DNA of 64,000 nucleotides from Aquabacter sp040755535 (GTDB lineage: Bacteria; Pseudomonadota; Alphaproteobacteria; Rhizobiales; Xanthobacteraceae). The translations under genes were made by a program, and so were the position numbers. This document shows positions 1 to 8,400 of the stretch, one piece after another (positions within the stretch are counted from its first letter, which is position 1; every line of letters begins with the position of its first letter). The notes under the pieces were generated by a model. It saw only the letters and a program-made list of their open reading frames with translations. It searched no databases and was not told the origin of the DNA. The stretch covers positions 62,001-126,000 of the forward strand of contig JBFMAV010000003.1 of the NCBI GenBank assembly GCA_040755535.1, written 5' to 3'.

Positions 1-240
1 GCCATCCGCCAAGGCAAAAGCGGCGATCAGGTTCGCGGATGATCCGGAGTTCACCATGATCGCGTGTTTGGCGCCAATATAGTTCGCGAAGACGGATTCA
101 AACTCCGTCACCTTTCGACCCATGGTCAGGAATCCAGAGTCGAGAACCGCTTTGGCGGCATTAATTTCTTCGGACGTCAAACTGTTTGCATTTAACGGAA
201 TGACCCGCCGCGGGCCAAGCGTATTGATGGGTGTTGACAT
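1..240 (-). CDS. DegT/DnrJ/EryC1/StrS-family PLP aminotransferase (N-terminal 80 residues, cut by window edge)
   Basis: The minus-strand frame opens with ATG at 240 and stays open to base 1, giving 80 residues. The start reads MSTPINTLGPRRVIPLNANS, followed by TSEEINAAKAVLDSGFLTMG, a glycine near KVTEFE, and KHAIMVNSGSSANLIAAFAL. The last segment is the PLP-phosphate-binding SGSSAN loop of sugar aminotransferases and 3-dehydrases (RfbH/ColD-like). These enzymes make amino- or deoxy-sugars for O-antigen or capsule. The catalytic lysine (or the His that replaces it in the dehydrase branch) lies outside the window, so transaminase and dehydrase cannot be told apart. It is first from the edge in a same-strand run of polysaccharide genes, 30 bases downstream of a glycosyltransferase. 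Confidence 0.85.
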   Translation of the reverse strand, partial: MSTPINTLGPRRVIPLNANSLTSEEINAAKAVLDSGFLTMGRKVTEFESVFANYIGAKHAIMVNSGSSANLIAAFALADG

Positions 241-270
241 TTCCTGTGTTCTCTTTCTGGAGCGCAGAGC

Positions 271-1290
271 TTAGCGGCAGCTGATCGTGACAGGATCACC
301 GCCGGCGGACTCCAAGGGCGCGGAGCCAAAGCCGGCGAGAAGATCATTCAGGGCGATCGAGCGATCGCTTGGATCTTCGAAAAAGATCGTCCGGTCGGGC
401 ATCAGGGCACGCAACGGAGACAGAGCGCTCCTCGGCAACGTTGCGGAGCAGCCATAGTGCCACATTCTGAACGCGACAACCCCGGCCTGGAGGCGGGTAA
501 TGTCGAGCGAGGCGGCAAGATCGTCCATCGCACGCGGGATGATATCGTTGATTTTGAGGTCGGTAAACGTTCCGCATATCCTCTGGGAAATCTCCCGGCT
601 GCGGGAGGCGTGCACGGAAGAAATAGAACGCTCAGAGACAGTGTAGTTGTAAAAAGACTGCTCCACCATTCCGGGTTTAAAAAAGCGGATCCAGATCGAC
701 CATAGAGCGTAATCTTCGCAATGGCGGACGGCTGCGGTCTGTGGATAGCGTCCCAGAAGATTAAATATGTTTTTCTTAGCCAGAATACTGCCATGAGGAA
801 ATGGGCAGCCGACCTGGCAAAAGAAGTTAAGTATGGGGGACCATCCGTCAGGTCGAATGTGGTCGACCGGCGCATCGCCGCTTTCGAAAACCAAAGTCAT
901 GCCCGTTCCGAGGATCGTCAGATCCGGGTCATTTTCGAAGCGATCGAGCTGGTGCGACATCTTTCCAGGCAGCCAGATATCATCGTCATCGAGCCGCGCG
1001 ATGAGATCATACTTCGCTTCGCTCAGCCCGCGATTGAGCGCTTGCACCAGCCCGTTGCCTCGAGGCTGTCGCACGCAGCGGATGTCCGCCTCAACCCCGA
1101 GTGGAGCGTCGGCCAGGAGTTCGCTTATCGGCACCGGGCTGTTATCATCGATAATGATGATTTCGTACGGGACGCTGATCTGCTGATCGACAATGGAAGA
1201 CAGGGCGGATCGGAGTTGGTCCACTCGCTTGGGGGCGCCCGCCTGGATGAAGGTGGGGAGGAGAACACTAAACGAAAGAGGCGCAGGCAT
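271..1290 (-). CDS. Family 2 glycosyltransferase
   Basis: A 339-residue soluble GT-A fold enzyme that probably transfers a nucleotide-activated sugar onto a surface glycan at the cytoplasmic face. Visible marks are the N-terminal SVLLPTF strand, the nucleotide-binding IIIIDDNS near residues 45-51, NRGLSEAKYDLIARLDDDD near 86-104 carrying the metal-binding DXD, and a later HCEDYALW segment matching the ED acceptor/base motif. No transmembrane segment is seen. It lies 19 bases downstream of the large tandem glycosyltransferase and 30 bases before the aminotransferase, so the four left-edge genes probably form one transcript. The donor and acceptor sugars cannot be read from the sequence. Confidence 0.85.
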   Translation of the reverse strand: MPAPLSFSVLLPTFIQAGAPKRVDQLRSALSSIVDQQISVPYEIIIIDDNSPVPISELLADAPLGVEADIRCVRQPRGNGLVQALNRGLSEAKYDLIARLDDDDIWLPGKMSHQLDRFENDPDLTILGTGMTLVFESGDAPVDHIRPDGWSPILNFFCQVGCPFPHGSILAKKNIFNLLGRYPQTAAVRHCEDYALWSIWIRFFKPGMVEQSFYNYTVSERSISSVHASRSREISQRICGTFTDLKINDIIPRAMDDLAASLDITRLQAGVVAFRMWHYGCSATLPRSALSPLRALMPDRTIFFEDPSDRSIALNDLLAGFGSAPLESAGGDPVTISCR

Positions 1291-1309
1291 TTCATGGGTC
1301 TCTTGGTGT

Positions 1310-3874
1310 TCACCGTAAGGGAGTCGACGTTGACCATTCGGCCTCGAAAATTTCTCGCGCCGACGTGATATGGTCTATGGCGCCCCGGTCAAGAGGGGGG
1401 CGCCTGTCAAAATCAAAGGCAAACACCGATTCATAAAAATAGGGCAGGCCGAGCCGAACTGCGGCCGCCTTTCCGGCATCGAAGCAACGCTTCTGGCATA
1501 CCGCGTAAATCTCCGGGAAGCGCTTTGTCGCTGTATTGCCATCACTAAAAATGCGGAACTCCGATAAAGTCTCGAACAGCGGTGCAAAACGTATTCCTGC
1601 GTTCAGAAGGTGCAGCAGGAAAAGCCAGTCCTCCAGATACTCCATATCTTCATGGAAACGCACTTTGGATCGAGCCAAGGCATCTGTTCTCAATAAAAAG
1701 CTGCTGTTTGTGATGAAATTCCCCGTAACGAGGGCGGCAGAAGGCAAGAGATGTGGTCCTTCAACATGTTCGAACCATGGTTCTCTCTTGTTTGTTTGTG
1801 AATAGACAAGGTCAGCGCCTGTGAGATGGAGGGCGCCAATCAGGCGTTCGGAATAATTTGGATAATAGATGTCATCGTCATCAAGAAACGAAACGACGTC
1901 ATATTTAGAGCAATTCTGAAGGACGTAGTCCATCCCGACGTTGCATGGGTATCCGCGAAGCCGATGAGGTTCTCCGGCGTGAAGTACGAGCGCGCGCGAA
2001 CCGATGTCCGCGCAAAAACTCCGCACTTTTGAAAAGGTGGAGGCGTCACCATGGACCGACAGGATCGGGGTTGTTGGAAACTGCTGGTTCTCAATCGACG
2101 CCAAAGTCTCGGCAAGCAGGTCCAGCCGTGAACCTTGGGTACGAACGATGGCCGCGCCATGGGACAGTTGCGCCGCGCTCTTCACCTCTACGCTCGGCCG
2201 AGCCGAAATGACCGGTGTCTCATGGCTGGCTGTCGCGGTGAAAATTTTTGTAACATGGTGCCGGATAATATTTCGCCACGCGCACTTCTGTTTGGCGCTC
2301 TGAGATACAGACTGAGTCTTGTGATGCCATCTGTAGCAATACAGATATTCAGGTATTAATAGAATATTTTCTTTTCCGGCCACATCGAGAGCGAAGTCAT
2401 AATCTTGAGAGAGATCAAACCGATCGTTAAGATGGGTTGCTTCGGAGAAAAGATCGCGCCGGATGGCTTTGAGGTGGCCCGCAATCATCCCGCGCTGGAA
2501 GATTTGCGTTGGCGGAGAGTCGTGGCGCCTGTAGCGCAGAACCTCATTCCCTTGACCAATATCGATCATGCCCGACGAAATATAGCGGCACTGCGGGAAT
2601 CGGCGAATATAGTGCTGAAGAATATTTATTGTCTCAGAAGGGATCAGGTCGTCGCAGTCGACGAACAGTAGCCATTCGTGACGCGAGGCAGATATTGCTG
2701 CATTTAACCCACCCGCGACGCCGCGATGGCGGTCTCCTCCGACAATCCTTACGAATTGATGAATAGAGGCCGGCGTCAGCTGCATCAATTCATGATTGGA
2801 GGTTGACAGGTCATCATTGTGAATGACCCATTCAACTTTGCCGGACGCCCACTCGTGATGCAGGTCGGCAAGCGATTTTGCGAGCTGTTCGAAATAAATC
2901 TTACTTCCATAAAACGACGTCACGAAGGAAAAGGTCGAAGGTGAACCGGAGGGCGGCGCTTCGGTGTGCGTGCGGTTATCAAAATAATCCTCGATCATCC
3001 TAAAATTGCACAAATCAAACGGTGTCCATGAAAAGGAGTGCCCAGGATAAAGCTGTGCGATCCGTGCGGTGTCGCGGTCGTATTTCTTTCGCGCCAGAGG
3101 AAGGAGGGCTTCCGGAATCGCCTCCTGCCAATAGCGATCAGGCGCAGACAGGGGGCGGGATCCGTACCATCCGTTATTGAATAACCCTTTGGATTCCTTC
3201 TCGGCCAAGAAGGCCCAAGCGGACTCGACGTCGATCGCCGGCTGCGGTGCGGGGGCGGCACTGGCATGGGCCAGCGCGGAATTTGCGGTGCGTCCAATTG
3301 AATCGATCCGCCGACGAATAGACCTGAATAGCCTCACGAGAGGCCATGCGCTGGAATTTCGAATGCGGCGTTCTAATTCGAGAATGTTATGGAGTGCGGT
3401 ATTCTTTTCCGCTTCGTTTTGCTCGACACGTGCGATCAGGCTTTGGCGATCCGACAGTGCGCTTTCGAGCAAATCACGCTCAATCTGCACCGCGCCAAGG
3501 GAGGTCCTCAGTTCGCCCGCCTCACGCGCCAATATCTGCTGGAGTCGGCGAACCTCATTCTGTTCCGCCTCTAGGACGCTCTTAATTTTCTCTAATGTTT
3601 CGACCTGTTGCCGTAAGCCGATGTTCTGATTGTCCAGGCCGTCGATGTCGGTTGCCTGCTTTGAAATATTATTTAAGAGATCACTTTTATCATGCAGTAA
3701 CTCAGACTGATAAGTCCGGAGCGCCGCCACTTCTTGCGAAAGGCGGTCTCTCTCAGCTTTCAGCTCCATTTCGGAATAGGTCAAGAGTGTCAAGGCAGAC
3801 GTAAAATCCAAATCTGACGCCGGTTGGGCGTGCGACTCGATAAAGGTCTTCAGATGAGATTCGTAAGTCGACAT
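1310..3874 (-). CDS. Coiled-coil protein with two GT2 glycosyltransferase domains
   Basis: An 854-residue protein built in three parts. Residues about 30-180 are Leu/Glu/Gln/Arg-rich heptads (repeated runs such as ERDRLSQEVAALR), a long coiled coil ending in a basic stretch (RLFRSIRRRID). A first GT2 domain spans about 310-530, with SFVTSFYGSKIYFEQL, IHNDDLSTS and LLFVDCDDLIP as DXD-like site. A second spans about 570-850, with AAIVRTQGSRLDLLAETLASI and VVSFLDDDDIYYPNY as DXD. Two catalytic domains suggest a polymerising or two-linkage transferase, with the coiled coil setting oligomerisation or chain length; that is inference. ATG at 3874 is preceded by AAGGGAAG, 6 bases upstream. GC is visibly lower than in the rest of the window. 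Confidence 0.8.
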   Translation of the reverse strand: MSTYESHLKTFIESHAQPASDLDFTSALTLLTYSEMELKAERDRLSQEVAALRTYQSELLHDKSDLLNNISKQATDIDGLDNQNIGLRQQVETLEKIKSVLEAEQNEVRRLQQILAREAGELRTSLGAVQIERDLLESALSDRQSLIARVEQNEAEKNTALHNILELERRIRNSSAWPLVRLFRSIRRRIDSIGRTANSALAHASAAPAPQPAIDVESAWAFLAEKESKGLFNNGWYGSRPLSAPDRYWQEAIPEALLPLARKKYDRDTARIAQLYPGHSFSWTPFDLCNFRMIEDYFDNRTHTEAPPSGSPSTFSFVTSFYGSKIYFEQLAKSLADLHHEWASGKVEWVIHNDDLSTSNHELMQLTPASIHQFVRIVGGDRHRGVAGGLNAAISASRHEWLLFVDCDDLIPSETINILQHYIRRFPQCRYISSGMIDIGQGNEVLRYRRHDSPPTQIFQRGMIAGHLKAIRRDLFSEATHLNDRFDLSQDYDFALDVAGKENILLIPEYLYCYRWHHKTQSVSQSAKQKCAWRNIIRHHVTKIFTATASHETPVISARPSVEVKSAAQLSHGAAIVRTQGSRLDLLAETLASIENQQFPTTPILSVHGDASTFSKVRSFCADIGSRALVLHAGEPHRLRGYPCNVGMDYVLQNCSKYDVVSFLDDDDIYYPNYSERLIGALHLTGADLVYSQTNKREPWFEHVEGPHLLPSAALVTGNFITNSSFLLRTDALARSKVRFHEDMEYLEDWLFLLHLLNAGIRFAPLFETLSEFRIFSDGNTATKRFPEIYAVCQKRCFDAGKAAAVRLGLPYFYESVFAFDFDRRPPLDRGAIDHITSAREIFEAEWSTSTPLR

Positions 3875-3914
3875 ACTAACTTCCCTTGACTGATATCGCC
3901 GCGTTTTTTCTCAT

Positions 3915-4640
3915 TTACACTTCAATATTCAGATTGTTTCGAATTGAAAAAATATTCTCTCCAATGTTTATAAAGTCGCGATCTCGGTCTGCGATCGCCT
4001 TTAAAAATGTCTTCGACGTACCATTCTTCGGATAAAGCCAGTCATGGAGTTCGACAATTAGAATTGGAATGTGGTCGATCCAGTCGAAATTTTCTCTGAA
4101 AACATGCTCCTCATAGCCTTCAATGTCGATTTTTACGATAAACGGGCTGCAGGTATCTTCGTGGGCGGCGAGGATTTCAGGTATGGTGACGGTGTCCACG
4201 GAATTTTCCGTGTCGTCTGTGCTCTCAGTGCGGAAACCCCAGAAACCCGCATCCGGGTTTACAACCTTGACTCGATTGTGCGCAGAGGAAAGGGCCGCCC
4301 GCACAGGAATCACTGGTAAATTTCGGACATTTTCTCTCAAAATTGTATAATTATCAGTCTCGGGCTCAATCGCGACGACGACCGCATCTCTGATCTGAGC
4401 GCAGAAATAAATGCAGGAAATGCCAATATTGGCGCCGGCATCAATAATCAGCGGCCGCTTATTTAACGAGCGGATCTGAGCTAAAAGGTTTAGAAATTCT
4501 GGGAATCGGCTGAGTGGGCGAAGGTCGTAGGACTTGTCCATAAAGATCTGTCCGACGACCTCGGAGTCGGAAGACTCAGGGCGCAAATAGAGATGCTGGA
4601 GTTCGGACGATCTTGCGTAAATAAGGCGTTCTAAGCGCAT
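3915..4640 (-). CDS. FkbM-family SAM-dependent methyltransferase
   Basis: A 241-residue class I methyltransferase that probably O-methylates a sugar of the neighbouring glycan. The SAM site is PLIIDAGANIGISCIYF (motif I), followed by the acidic VVAIEPETDNY strand (motif II). The FkbM hallmark FIVKIDIEGYEEHVF sits near residue 165-180. The ATG at 4640 has only a weak upstream ribosome-binding site. It is the promoter-proximal gene of the left-edge run, 40 bases before the tandem glycosyltransferase, so a promoter for the block should lie in 4641 to about 4800. Confidence 0.85.
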   Translation of the reverse strand: MRLERLIYARSSELQHLYLRPESSDSEVVGQIFMDKSYDLRPLSRFPEFLNLLAQIRSLNKRPLIIDAGANIGISCIYFCAQIRDAVVVAIEPETDNYTILRENVRNLPVIPVRAALSSAHNRVKVVNPDAGFWGFRTESTDDTENSVDTVTIPEILAAHEDTCSPFIVKIDIEGYEEHVFRENFDWIDHIPILIVELHDWLYPKNGTSKTFLKAIADRDRDFINIGENIFSIRNNLNIEV

Positions 4641-5496
4641 ATCTGGAGTTCCAGCTAACGATGCAGGATCGCGTCCCTGACAGAACTGTACGTGCCCCCT
4701 CGGTGAGGGGTTGAAAAAAAGTCATCGCTTCTCCGCGCGGGACCATTCGAGAACCCGGCGATTTTTCCCTCATATCCGGGCGAGCTAAGGAATGCCAGCG
4801 CTCATGTGCGTTGATGTCGGCGCGTGTGCCGCTGCGGTTCCGTCAGGAAAAATCGGGGTCCAGCGACCAGCCAAGGACACTGAGGCGCAGCCGTTTCTGC
4901 GAGGGGCGGGCCGTGTCGATGCTGAAAGCGCCCATTAAGTGGACGACAGCCCGCGACGACCTCTGCAAGGCACGGGGGCGGTGTCTGTCCGCTGCAATGT
5001 GAAAGCGCGCGTTGGGGCGAGAGTGCTTCCGGATGGCTGGGCTTCGCCCGGCGGCTGAGGAAGGCCGTGGCCTGATGCAGCCAGAGGCGCAGCGGAAGCC
5101 GCTGTTGAGGGATCGGATGAGAAATCGCTGACTTCGCCTGCAGCGCGGTCCGCGACATTGAACGGGACATGGCAGATGTGCGGACCGCCGCGCGTGCATT
5201 TTCAGCACAGCGGAGGTATCGCGATGCCCACCTGTGAACCGTCCGGGGTGACCCAGTCAGGAGCGCCCCTCCTGGAGACCTTTTGCGGCCGCCTGCGCGA
5301 CATTTGCCCCAATCGAGCGGGCCGTCTCTCCTTGCTCGCCTAGGCGAGGCAACTTCGAAGCTGAGGAGAGCGACGACAACGCGGTCAGGCTTTTCGAGCG
5401 TCGGTTGCTTGTCTTTGTCGATGCTCTCCAGCGCTCCCTCTGACGCTACAACCCATCCCGGGTCCCTCCATCGCCGTTGGGACGACGGGTCGCCTG
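4641..5496. other. 856-base stretch with no supportable gene
   Basis: Several overlapping frames stay open here on both strands, the longest about 300 codons on the minus strand. They are Arg/Pro/His-rich, match no family I recognise, and the longest overlaps the 3' end of the kinase gene. A short hairpin (arms CCCCTC/GAGGGG around 4700) with an adjacent A-run lies in the likely leader of the FkbM gene. The stretch marks the switch from low-GC polysaccharide DNA to high-GC DNA and may be decayed or junction sequence. Confidence 0.5.
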
Positions 5497-8400
5497 TCAC
5501 TGCAGAGGAGACGCCGGCGGCGCGTCGCGGGGGAGGCGGACGAAGAATGTGCTGCCTTGTCCTTCGGTCGAGCGCACCTCCAGCGTGCCGGCGTGGAGCT
5601 CCATGATGGAGCGGCAGATGGCGAGGCCGACGCCCATGCCCGAGGTTTTCGTGGTGAAGAAGGGTTGGAAGATCCGGGCCGCGATCTCTTGCGGCATGCC
5701 GCACCCGGTGTCCGCGAAGGCGATTTCGACCATGTCCCCGCGCGCGGACACGCAGATGCGCAGCTCCCGCGCGCCGGCCGGGCGATGGGCCATGGATTGG
5801 ATGGCGTTGGTGATCAGGTTGAAGAACACCTGCTGAATCTGGATGGGGTTCGCTTGGATCTCGTGGCGCGCGGCGGGCGCCACGAGCACCGGCGCGATGC
5901 CGTGCGTGGCGAACTCGGGGGCGAGGATCTTCAGGACCTCGTCCAGCATGTCTTCCACCGCTACCCGGTCGGTCGGCGAGGGTGCCTGCTTCACCAGTGC
6001 GCGCAAGGCGGTGATGATGTCGGCGGCACGCCGGCCGGACTTGCGGATGCTCTCCAGGCTGTTCGACACCTCCGCGAGGTCGGGCTTTGGCCTGTGGAGC
6101 CAGCGAAGGCCCGCCTCGGCCTGGGCCACGAGGCTCGCGAGGGGCTGATTGATCTCGTGCGCGACCGAGGTGGCGAAGCTGCCCATGGCGGTCAGCTGGT
6201 TCGCCCGCGCCAGATCGCTGCGGGCTTCGCGAAGGTCGAATTCGGCCTGCGCGCGGCGCAGATTTTCATCCATCAGGTCGCCATACAGCCGCGCGGCGTC
6301 GAGAGAGATCGCCGCCTGGGGTGCCAGCACCTCCAGCATCGCCATGCGCTGGGGCGTGAAGACGTCCGCGCTGAGTGCGTTCTCCATATAGAGCATGCCG
6401 ATCAGCTCGCCGCGCTTGATGAGCGGGATGCAGGCAAGGGATCGGATGGGGCGCCCGCCAAGGGACAGGCCGCGTTGCGGCGCCTCGCTCGCGGCATCCG
6501 CCAAGGTCACGGGTCTGCGGGTGCGCAGCACCGTCTTCAGCACCGCGGCTGGCATCAGGTCTTCCGGCGTCTGTGCCGGTCGGAACGCGATGTCGATCGC
6601 CTGTCCGCTCACGCGGGCGACGGCCTCGCTCGCCGGCGCCCCGTCACGCAACAACAGCAGCAGGCCGAACTGCGCGCCCGCATGAACCAGCATGCTTTTC
6701 ATCAGCGTTCGCACCACCTGCTCCAGGCCGACCTCTTCCGCCAGCGTCTGCGAGGCGGCCGTCATCACCGTCAGGTCGAGCTCCTGCTGTATCCTGCGGG
6801 CCGTGGAGAAGGGCGCTGAGGGCGTTGTGCCTGCGCCCGCGCCCACGGACGCGGCGAGCTGGTCCGCCTTCGCCTGCGCGCCCCATTCCTGGTAACCTTG
6901 GAGGGCGGCTTGCAGGCAGCCCTGCGCGGGGGCGTGCAGGCCCATGTCGCGGTAAAAGCGCGCGGCGAGCTCCTGCGCCAGGGCCTGCTCGTGGACGAAG
7001 GACGCGCCGGCCGCCGCCCGAGCGGCACGCTCGTAGAGATCCATGGCTTCGGCGCGCTGGCCGGCGAGCCGCGCGGCTTCCGCTTCCAGAAGAAGGTGCC
7101 GGCAGGAGAAGGTTTCGGCGTTGAGCGCCGCCCAGAAACGGAAGCGGTCGCGCGCCACGGACATGTGCCGCAGCCGATCCTCCGGCAGTAGATCCGGCCG
7201 GGCAATGTGGGCATGGGCGAGGGCCAGGAAGAAGCAGGTATTGGCCGTATCGACATGGGCCGCCGCCGCCCAGGCCATGGCTTCGGCCTCTTCCAGCAGC
7301 GTGAGGGCGGTTTCGAAATGGCCGAGCAGAAAAAATCGCAGGCCGGAAAAGTGCTTGACCCAGAACTGGGTCGCGACGGAGGCACTCTTAAGGTCTGGGT
7401 CTGGAACCGGCCCCGGCATCTCGCCGGTGCGCAGTGCCTCCACGAAATCGAGCTGCGCTTGGAGGATCCATTCGATGTCGGCGTAGCCGATCTCCCGTGT
7501 CATCGCGATGCTGTCGCTCAGCTCGGAGCGGACCAGGTCCAGCCGCGTGCCGATGGCCAGCAGGTCCGATGCGATGTGATTGCGAGCATAGCAGACCATG
7601 CCATGGTCGCCCGCCGCTTGCCCGATCCTCGCCCCTTCGCGGGCATGGCTCAAGGCGGTTCGCATGGGGCGGGTCCAGGCGCTGATCTGGTCCAGGGCGA
7701 TCAGGGCCGCGGTGCGCTGTGCTTCATAGCCGTCGCGCAGCGCCAGGGCGCGGGCTGCCGTCGCATCCTCGGTGCCGCGTTCGTAGTCGCCGAAATACAG
7801 TGCGCCCTGGACGCCGAACCAGCCCAGCCCATAGGCGGTCTCCGGGGCCGTCCCATAGGCCAGGGTCAGTTCGACGATCTTGATGACATGTAGGAAGCGC
7901 AGGTCGCCTTTCACGAAGAAGGCCGCGATGAGGGTGGACAAGAGCGACATGGCGGCCCGGGCGGTTCGGTCCGTCATCTCCGGCAAGGCCATCAGGCGCT
8001 CATGGGTGAGGGTATCGATCTGGTGACGGCACCTGCGGTAGGCGGCCTCCAGTTCCTCGGGCGTCGCGCTGGTGGCGAGATCCATGCCCAGCGTCCGCAG
8101 GCCGGCAAGGGCGGCTGCGATCGCGGGGTCATAGGCGCTCTTGACCGTCAGCCCGAACGCCTTCAGCCGATAGATGTCGGCCAGGGCGACAGGATCGTCG
8201 CCGGGCCGGGGCAGGGCGTCCAGCGCCGCCAGGGCCTCATCCACGCGGCCGAGGGCCAGCAGGCCGTCGCAATGCAGCCACTCGGCATCGAACACAAGCG
8301 CCGCCATCTCCTCCGGCGGCGGCACAGGCAACACCCGGCGGATCAGCTCCACGAGGTGGACGGCGCGATCCGCCTCGCCCGCTGACCGGCATTTGCGGGC

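Noticed and set aside
4802..5704. Roughly 300-codon open frame on the minus strand
   Set aside because: Arg/Pro/His-rich composition, no family motif, no ribosome-binding site, and its 5' part overlaps the conserved histidine-kinase end of the hybrid kinase gene.
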